This document shows positions 57,953 to 64,000 of a DNA stretch of 64,000 nucleotides, piece after piece; within the stretch, counting starts at the first letter, position 1, and the number at the start of each line of letters is the position of its first letter. The notes under the pieces were generated by a model. That model was not told where the DNA came from. It searched no databases and worked only from the letters and a program-made list of their open reading frames with translations. The stretch is from Buddleja alternifolia (Eukaryota; Streptophyta; Magnoliopsida; Lamiales; Scrophulariaceae), in contig CM033393.1 in the NCBI GenBank assembly GCA_019426215.1, forward strand, positions 21,640,591 to 21,704,590, in the 5' to 3' direction. Made by a program: the position numbers and the translations under genes.

Positions 57953-59473
57953 TGTTGGTCCCAAGTGGCATACGAAAGGGTCTAAAAGGGGGGGGGGGTT
58001 GAATAGGATTTTGGACGCTTGAAAAGTAGATGCTTGAAGTGTCTAACACTTGACTTAAGCGTTCACTTAAAATATAGGCGCTTTGGTGAAGCGTCTAACG
58101 AAGACTGTTTTTATAAAGTTAACTTAGATTTCAAGACTTGAATACTACAACCAAATAGGTTTGAGCGTTCACTTCTTTGATCAGTGTTAGCACAGCGGAA
58201 TAATTTTTGGAGTCTTCTCTTTGAAAGCTTTAGCGTCACAGAAAGTGTATTTAGTTGCTTAGCGTTTGATTAAGTTTTACTTTATCAGATTATGATATGA
58301 CAATATGAATGCTGAAAGTAAAGTAAAGAACAATATTTGTAAGGTTCGTTGGGTGGTGTAATCCCAACTACGTCCTTCTTCTCCTTGAACACTTGGAGGC
58401 AATCCACTAAAATGATTCTCAAAGAATCACACAGAATCTTCTACAAATTAGGGAGAGATGGATGTCGATAACTTGAGCTCCTTGATCACACAGATTTCTG
58501 CTCCAAATCACTTCAATCCCCTTGTTTCTTTCACCCAGAAATATGGCAAGTATCCAACTTCGACTTCACACAGATCGCTAGGCTTGGATAGGGTTTTTCT
58601 AAATGGTTTGTTTGATTTTGATAAAGTTCAAACAACTAAGAATATCTCAGTAGTAATGTGGGTTTCTCCGAAAAGAATGTTTGAGATATTGGTTGACTGT
58701 CTCAGGATTTGAAGAAAAGCAAAAAAAATATTTTCTTGAAAGTTTTGGCTTTTCTGAGATTGTAAGAAATGAGACTTCAATGCAACAACAATTCGACTTG
58801 ATAATTGTTCTCTGTATATTTGGCTTGTTGTTGAAGTCCTATTTATAGGCATTCTTGGAAAAAGTGTCCGTTTGACACATGCAAGAGCGCGTGTCTCTCA
58901 CTTCCGCGAGTGAACAACTTTTGTCCTTTTTCCTGAAAATCTGCTGCACAAAAGTTGGTGCTGCAGTCTTTGAATAGTTGACAGTCCAATAGGGTGGCTT
59001 CTCCATACGTTTGAAAGTGTTTATCACATTTAATGCTCTTATCAGCATTTAATGCATTTGAATTAAATGCCCGTTGGCATTTAATGCATTTGAGAATATT
59101 TGCATTAAACTCCTTCTGGACTTTAGAAATAAATTCAGGTGAAATCAGTCATTGATAGACGCTTATTCAACCTTGAATTACTTCTATCCATAAGGTGACG
59201 CTTGGTGTAGCTGGTCATTCTAGACGCTTGGAATCTTCATCTTTATTCAGACTTCAGGCGCTTGAGTCTTCAAACTATACTTCTGATAAACTCACTCAGA
59301 ACATATCAGACGCTTAGTCTAAGATAGCTTAACCTAACAATCTAAAATTAGAATAAAGCAAAGTCTATTACAAATCTAACGCTTCAAAGCTGAAAAACAA
59401 ACTTACATATTTTGGGGTCTAACAAAAAGTCCTAATTGTCATCATCAAAACATTTAACATGAAATTCCTAACA
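57953..59473 (-). repeat. Solo LTR, family B, nested in the leader of copy 5
   Basis: On the plus strand it starts TGTTGGTCCCAAGTGG and ends GAAATTCCTAACA, 1521 bases. It is flanked by a perfect five-base duplication TTTTC (57948-57952 and 59474-59478). No internal region remains. It contains an 11-G run (57988-57998) and repeated GCGTC/GACGC motifs. The fragment at 11913-12320 is the same family. Confidence 0.93.
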
Positions 59474-60493
59474 TTTTCGATTTTAAACTCAAAAACCAAC
59501 ATAAACTTAAATAGTTTTAGTACATGCTTTGATGTATGTTGTGGTGGATGCTTCCATGGACTTAGGGTTTTACCGCTTTAGTATTATCTGGGTTGTATTG
59601 GGCAATTGCCCCCCAGTTTGTAATTTTAATTTTGGTGGTATGATGTATAGGGTGCTTTCTGAGTTATGTATATCAGAGGTAGGACCTTTTCTAGCTTGGA
59701 GCCCGAAGATCTATTAGAAACTAGATTTGTAATAGACCCCTATCCCCTGATTGATCTATTGGCTTGGATCAATCTAGAATGTCCATGGAAATGCATGTTG
59801 TTCGAATAATTAGGTTTTTCTATGTATGCATAATTATAATCCATATATGCGCGTAATAAATTAATGTGCAAAGTGAGACCTTAATTTTACACAAATTCTC
59901 CCACATTAAATACTAAGTAAGTAGGGGATATTGGATATCCTGGCTCTCCATCAAACTTGGAAAAGATGGGATTATGAGTTATGCATGGCGTCGTCCCGAC
60001 TAATGGGGGTTATGCATTAATTCATAATCCATATCTCTTCAAGTGCATTTGATGCCATCGGCCGAAGCAAATCTTATTCCATACACCGTTATAGATTGCA
60101 AGATAAGATTCAACTGTTAGATCGATAGGAGTTGATGGGAAAGTACTTAGATGGATCACCACCAATATTTCGTTACAGGCTGAGGTTGAGTGATCCATGA
60201 GCCAAAGGTAGATTGAATCATCAGTAAGACTGGTTGACATGACATGTCACTTCAAAAGTTCCAATGAGCCATACATCGTTACAGATTGCAACTCATTGAA
60301 ATTTTTGAAGAACTCAATCACTCACTATGAAATCTTTCCAACGAGATTTCCGTTCATTGCAGTGGGAGTGCAATGGTTCGAAAAATGTAGTGGGAGCCAA
60401 GTCAAAAATTGAAGTCCTAATTTTTACTTGGGTACAACATAATTATCTAATTGAATCTTGGTCATTTTCTGCAATTATATTATCTCTCTCAAA

Positions 60494-61317
60494 ATGGTTA
60501 ATAACTCGTTGTTAAAAATGCTTGAGAAAAATGTCCTCACTGGACCAAACTACGGTGATTGGGTCAAGAGGCTAAGAGCTGGTCTCAGAAAGAAATCACT
60601 TGAGCATGTTTTAGAACAAGATGGTTTAACTTTCCCTGGGGCTGAAAATGGAACATCTGTTCTCAAAATTAACAAGAAATGGAATTTTGATGCTCAAAAG
60701 GTCACCAGTTACATGTTGAAGTCAATGAGCAAGGAATTGAGATATATTCATTTGGAAATGGATAATCCCAAATCCATCATGCTTCATTTGGAGGAAATGT
60801 TCGGGGAACATGGAAAATCAATTCGGTATTATTATCGAAGGAACTTTTCCAAGCAAGAATGGGAGAAAATGATGAAGTGGAAAGTCATGTTATGAACATG
60901 ATGTCCATGATTGGAAGACTCCAGACTCTGGGAAGTTTCATGGATTTTCATCTACAAGTAAACCTTATTCTTCAATCTCTTCCCAAATCCTTTTCTGCCT
61001 TTGTCACTGACTTTGAAGTTGATGACCTGGGAGGTTCTTTAATGGATCTTAAAGACAGACTTGTTCACATACAAGCTCTCATGAGGAGGGAATTGGAGGA
61101 TGATTTACCTCTAAATGTACTGCTCGGCATAAGAATTACTTCTGATAACCATAGAAGGGAAAAGAAGCACCCAAGGATTGCAACAACATGTGTTCACTGC
61201 CAAGAGGTGGACAACTGGAAAAATGACTGCCCTAAGCTGGAAGTGAAAATTACTTCAGGTATGGAACTTAATGTTTTAGAAACAAATTGTTCTGTTACCA
61301 TATTTTCAACTTCCTAG
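60494..61317 (+). pseudogene. Copia gag (copy 5)
   Basis: The Met at 60494 gives MVNNSLLKMLEKNVLTGPNY, the conserved family-A gag start. The capsid-like region continues to about 60890, where the frame shifts; the second frame covers LQVNLILQSLPKSFSAFV to the end. The zinc knuckle reads CVHCQEVDNWKNDC (about 61192-61233): the His ligand is Asn. A TAG replaces the Trp codon just before the protease motif (about 61315). Confidence 0.9.
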
Positions 61318-62525
61318 ATTCTAGACTCTGGGGCTAGTGCTCACATATGTGTTATGAATCAGGAGCTGGAAAGAAGTAAGAAGCTGGAGCATGGTGAAGT
61401 GATGATCAATGTTGGCAGCGGTCATAGTGTAGCAGCCTCACACATTGGCACCGCTTCCCTTAGTTTATCATCTGGACATTTATTATATTTAGACAATTGC
61501 CTTGTTTTGCCCAACGGGCTTCAGAATATTGTTTCAATTCCTGTTTTAGTCAAGAAAGGTTATTTATTTTCCTTTATGAACAATTCTTGTGAGATTTATT
61601 TTAGAAATGAATGTGTTGGCAATGCGTCTTTAATAAATGGTTTATATTATATTAATGTCCAAAATGATTGTAATGTTAATGCTGTAACAAGAAAACGCAG
61701 AATGTATGATACAAACTTGAGACAACTATGGCACTTGAGACTAGGTCATGTCGGGGACCAAAGACTACACGAGTTAGAAAAGGATGGAGTCATAGACTCA
61801 TTGGGATCAGATCCCTTTCCCACTTGTGAGTCTTGTATCCAAGGCAAAATGACCAAGTCCCTCTTCACAGGGAATTTTGAAAGAGCCACAAAAGTCTTAG
61901 GTCTAGTTCATACTGATGTGTGCGGACCATTTGAAAATATGGCCCGCAGTGGTTTTCAGTACTTCATCACATTTACCGATGACCATTCTAGGTATGGCTA
62001 CGTGTATTTAATGAAGTACAAGTCTAAATCATTGGAGAAATTCATTGAATTCAAGACTTTAGTCGAAAACCAAACCGGGCATCATACCAAGACACTTCGG
62101 TCTGACCGCGGTGGCGAGTATATGAATGCGGAGTTTGACCAGTTTCTTTGGGAACATGGCATACTGTTACAACTTACTCCTCCAGCAACTCCACAATTAA
62201 ATGGCGTAGCAGAACGAAGGAATCGAACACTGTTGGACATGGTTCGATCCATGCTCAGCTACACAGATTTACCTATTTCACTGTGGGGGCACGCGCTGCT
62301 TACAGCAACTCACATTCTGAATAGATGTCCCTCCAAATCTGTTCCTAGAACACCGTATCAGATATGGCGTGGAAGGAAGCCTAATCTGAAACACATAAGA
62401 ATATGGGGTTGCCCAGCTTACGTGAAAAAGACCAAGGCAGAGAAATTGGAGGCTAGGTCCATGAAAGGGCGATTCGTTGGATATCCCGAGGATTCCATGG
62501 GATACCTTTTCTACCTTCCCGATAT
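61318..62525 (+). pseudogene. Copia protease and integrase (copy 5)
   Basis: The protease motif ILDSGASAHIC is intact (from 61318) but lies after the TAG stop. The pre-integrase zinc-binding His and Cys ligands are intact: LWHLRLGHVGDQ (about 61726) and CESCIQGKM (about 61829). The integrase catalytic triad is complete: Asp in VHTDVCGPF (about 61908), Asp in LRSDRGGEYM (about 62096) and Glu in QLNGVAERRN (about 62196). The [18 protein letters not shown] and YPEDSMGYLFY blocks follow. A frameshift near 62521-62526 diverts the frame, which then ends at 62766. It is the most complete integrase core in the window. Confidence 0.93.
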
Positions 62526-64000
62526 CAGAGAATCATTGTTGCCTTACAGGCAATCTTTCTCGAAGAAGAATTCATTCGAGAAGGAGGAGCTGGTAGAAGT
62601 ATTGTTCTACAAGAACAAAATGAATCCCCTGTGGAAGACACTGTTCAAGAGACCCAACCCGACCCAGAAACGACACAACCATCAGTGCGCAGGTCTACTA
62701 GAGTATCTCAACCGCCTGCGAGATATGGTTCTCTGCTACAAGGAGAGCAAAATTTGTATGCAATAGCAGAAGGAAACCATGGAGATGATCTCTCTAGTTA
62801 TGACCAGGCAATGATGGATATGGATTCTGCAAAATGGCATGAAGCTATGAAAGTGGAAATGGATTCGATGTATTCGAACCAAGTTTGGAATCTAGTAGAT
62901 CCTCCCAAAGGTATTGTACCTATTGGATGCAAATGGATCTATAAGAGAAAGATAGGTCCGGATGGCAAGGTGGATACCTATAAGGCCAGGCTAGTGGCGA
63001 AAGGGTATAGTCAGAAGGAGGGCATTGACTATGAGGAAACCTTTTCACCAGTAGCTATGATTAAATCCATTAGAATTCTACTTTCAATAGCTGCATACCT
63101 GGATTATGAGATCTGGCAAATGGATGTGAAAACCGCCTTCCTAAATAGATTCCTCGAGGAGGATATCTATATGGAGCAGCCCAAAGGTTTTCTATCCAAT
63201 GCCGATTCTCATAAGGTCTGCAAGTTAAATAGGTCCATTTATGGACTGAAGCAGGCCTCTCGCAGTTGGAACCTTCGTTTTGATGAAGAAGTACGAAACA
63301 ACGGCTTTATCAAAAACGAGGATGAACCATGTGTCTATAAAAAGGTCAGTGGGAGCAAGATATTATTCCTGGTACCATACGTGGGCGACATTCTACTTAT
63401 AGGGAATGATACAGGTTTGCTAACTTCGGTTAAGACATGGCTTTCAAGCACATTCTCCATGAAAGACTTAGGAGAAGCCACCTATGTCCTAAGAATTCGA
63501 ATCTACAGGGATAGATCGAATAAGACAATAGGTCTCTCCCAAGCCCTCTACTTAGAAAAGGTCCTGAAGCGATTTGGGATAGAAAATTCTAAAAGAGGTC
63601 TTTTGCCCATGAGACATGGAATTCATCTCTCTAAAAAGATGAGTCCTCAAAGTGAGGAAGATCGAAGAGAAATGAATACCATCCCCTATGCATCAGCAGT
63701 GGGAAGTCTCATGTACGCTATGTTATGCACGAGACCAAATCTTGCATACGCTGTGAGCGTAGTAAGTAGGTTTCAAGCTAACCCAGGCAAAGAACATTGG
63801 ATGGCCGTGAAATCAATCTTAAAGTACTTGAGAAGAACTAAATATATGATCCTCACATATGGCAATGGAGAAATGAAAGTGGATGGTTATACTGATTCAG
63901 ATTTCCAATCTGACATCGATGACCAAAAATCCACTTCTGGGTTCACATTCACTTTGAACGGTGGAGCAGTGTCTTGGAAAAGTTTCAAGCAAAGCACAAC
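62526..64000 (+). pseudogene. Copia linker, RT and start of RNase H (copy 5), open to the window end
   Basis: From the frameshift onward one frame is open through base 64000, nearly 490 codons without a stop. In order: a linker with [104 protein letters not shown], the active site, PYASAVGSLMYAMLC and GYTDSDFQSDIDDQKSTSG of RNase H. The active site reads YVGD instead of YVDD (about 63379-63390), removing one catalytic Asp, and a conserved Gly of the FLNG motif is Arg. So the frame is long but the polymerase should be inactive. Confidence 0.93.

Larger units (their letters stand above)
55535..64000 (+). mobile_element. Copia retrotransposon (copy 5), right part beyond window
   Basis: 5' LTR, tRNA-Met primer site, long leader with a nested solo LTR, gag, protease, integrase, RT and the start of RNase H are present; the window ends inside RNase H. 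It is the best-preserved family-A copy: integrase is intact over its catalytic core and the RT frame is open for over 1.4 kb. Even so there are a gag frameshift, a stop before the protease, an altered zinc knuckle, a frameshift after integrase and a mutated RT active site. Confidence 0.94.

Overview
The window is plant nuclear DNA, almost certainly from a eudicot: AT-rich, intron-bearing, and dominated by Ty1/copia LTR retrotransposons, with one plant pentatricopeptide-repeat (PPR) gene and many small non-autonomous DNA transposons. The species cannot be named from sequence alone. About two thirds is recognisable transposon sequence, nearly all degenerate. Layout: 1-9636 is a minus-strand Copia element (copy 1) with both LTRs, cut by the left window edge. 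9637-11912 is the debris of other Copia elements, interrupted by a short poly(A)-tailed insert. 11913-12320 is a fragment of a second LTR family (B). 12321-21788 is a plus-strand Copia element (copy 2) without its 5' LTR, carrying a nested solo LTR (14386-15987) and a hAT-like insertion (16893-17659). 21789-29334 is low-repeat DNA with a possible split minus-strand gene and a broken PPR gene (24904-26448). 29335-30129 holds a Mutator-like MITE and a tRNA-derived SINE. 30716-35313 is a Gypsy-derived element with two LTRs and only a gag (TR-GAG type). 35533-36433 is another Mutator-like MITE. 36935-45245 holds Copia and other LTR debris, a perfect 270-bp tandem duplication, and a different Copia lineage (copy 4) interrupted by a solo LTR. 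45339-53953 is the best candidate for a living gene: a small split gene whose two large introns are filled by three hAT-like and one Mutator-like element, all but one with perfect target-site duplications. 55331-64000 is a plus-strand Copia element (copy 5) inserted in an older relative's LTR, carrying a solo family-B LTR in its leader and running off the right edge. Copies 1, 2 and 5 and the solo LTRs at 14386 and 40408 belong to one related Copia clade (family A): LTRs of 1.6 to 2.0 kb, a primer-binding site matching initiator tRNA-Met, a leader of 1.5 kb or more before gag, and gag-PR-INT-RT-RNase H order. Each copy has lost different catalytic residues, so none looks autonomous. Their leaders share a GC-rich hairpin and their U3 regions share short conserved blocks; these are the most interesting unexplained signals. 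No gene set in this window works as a pathway; the content is a record of nested transposition around two ordinary plant genes.
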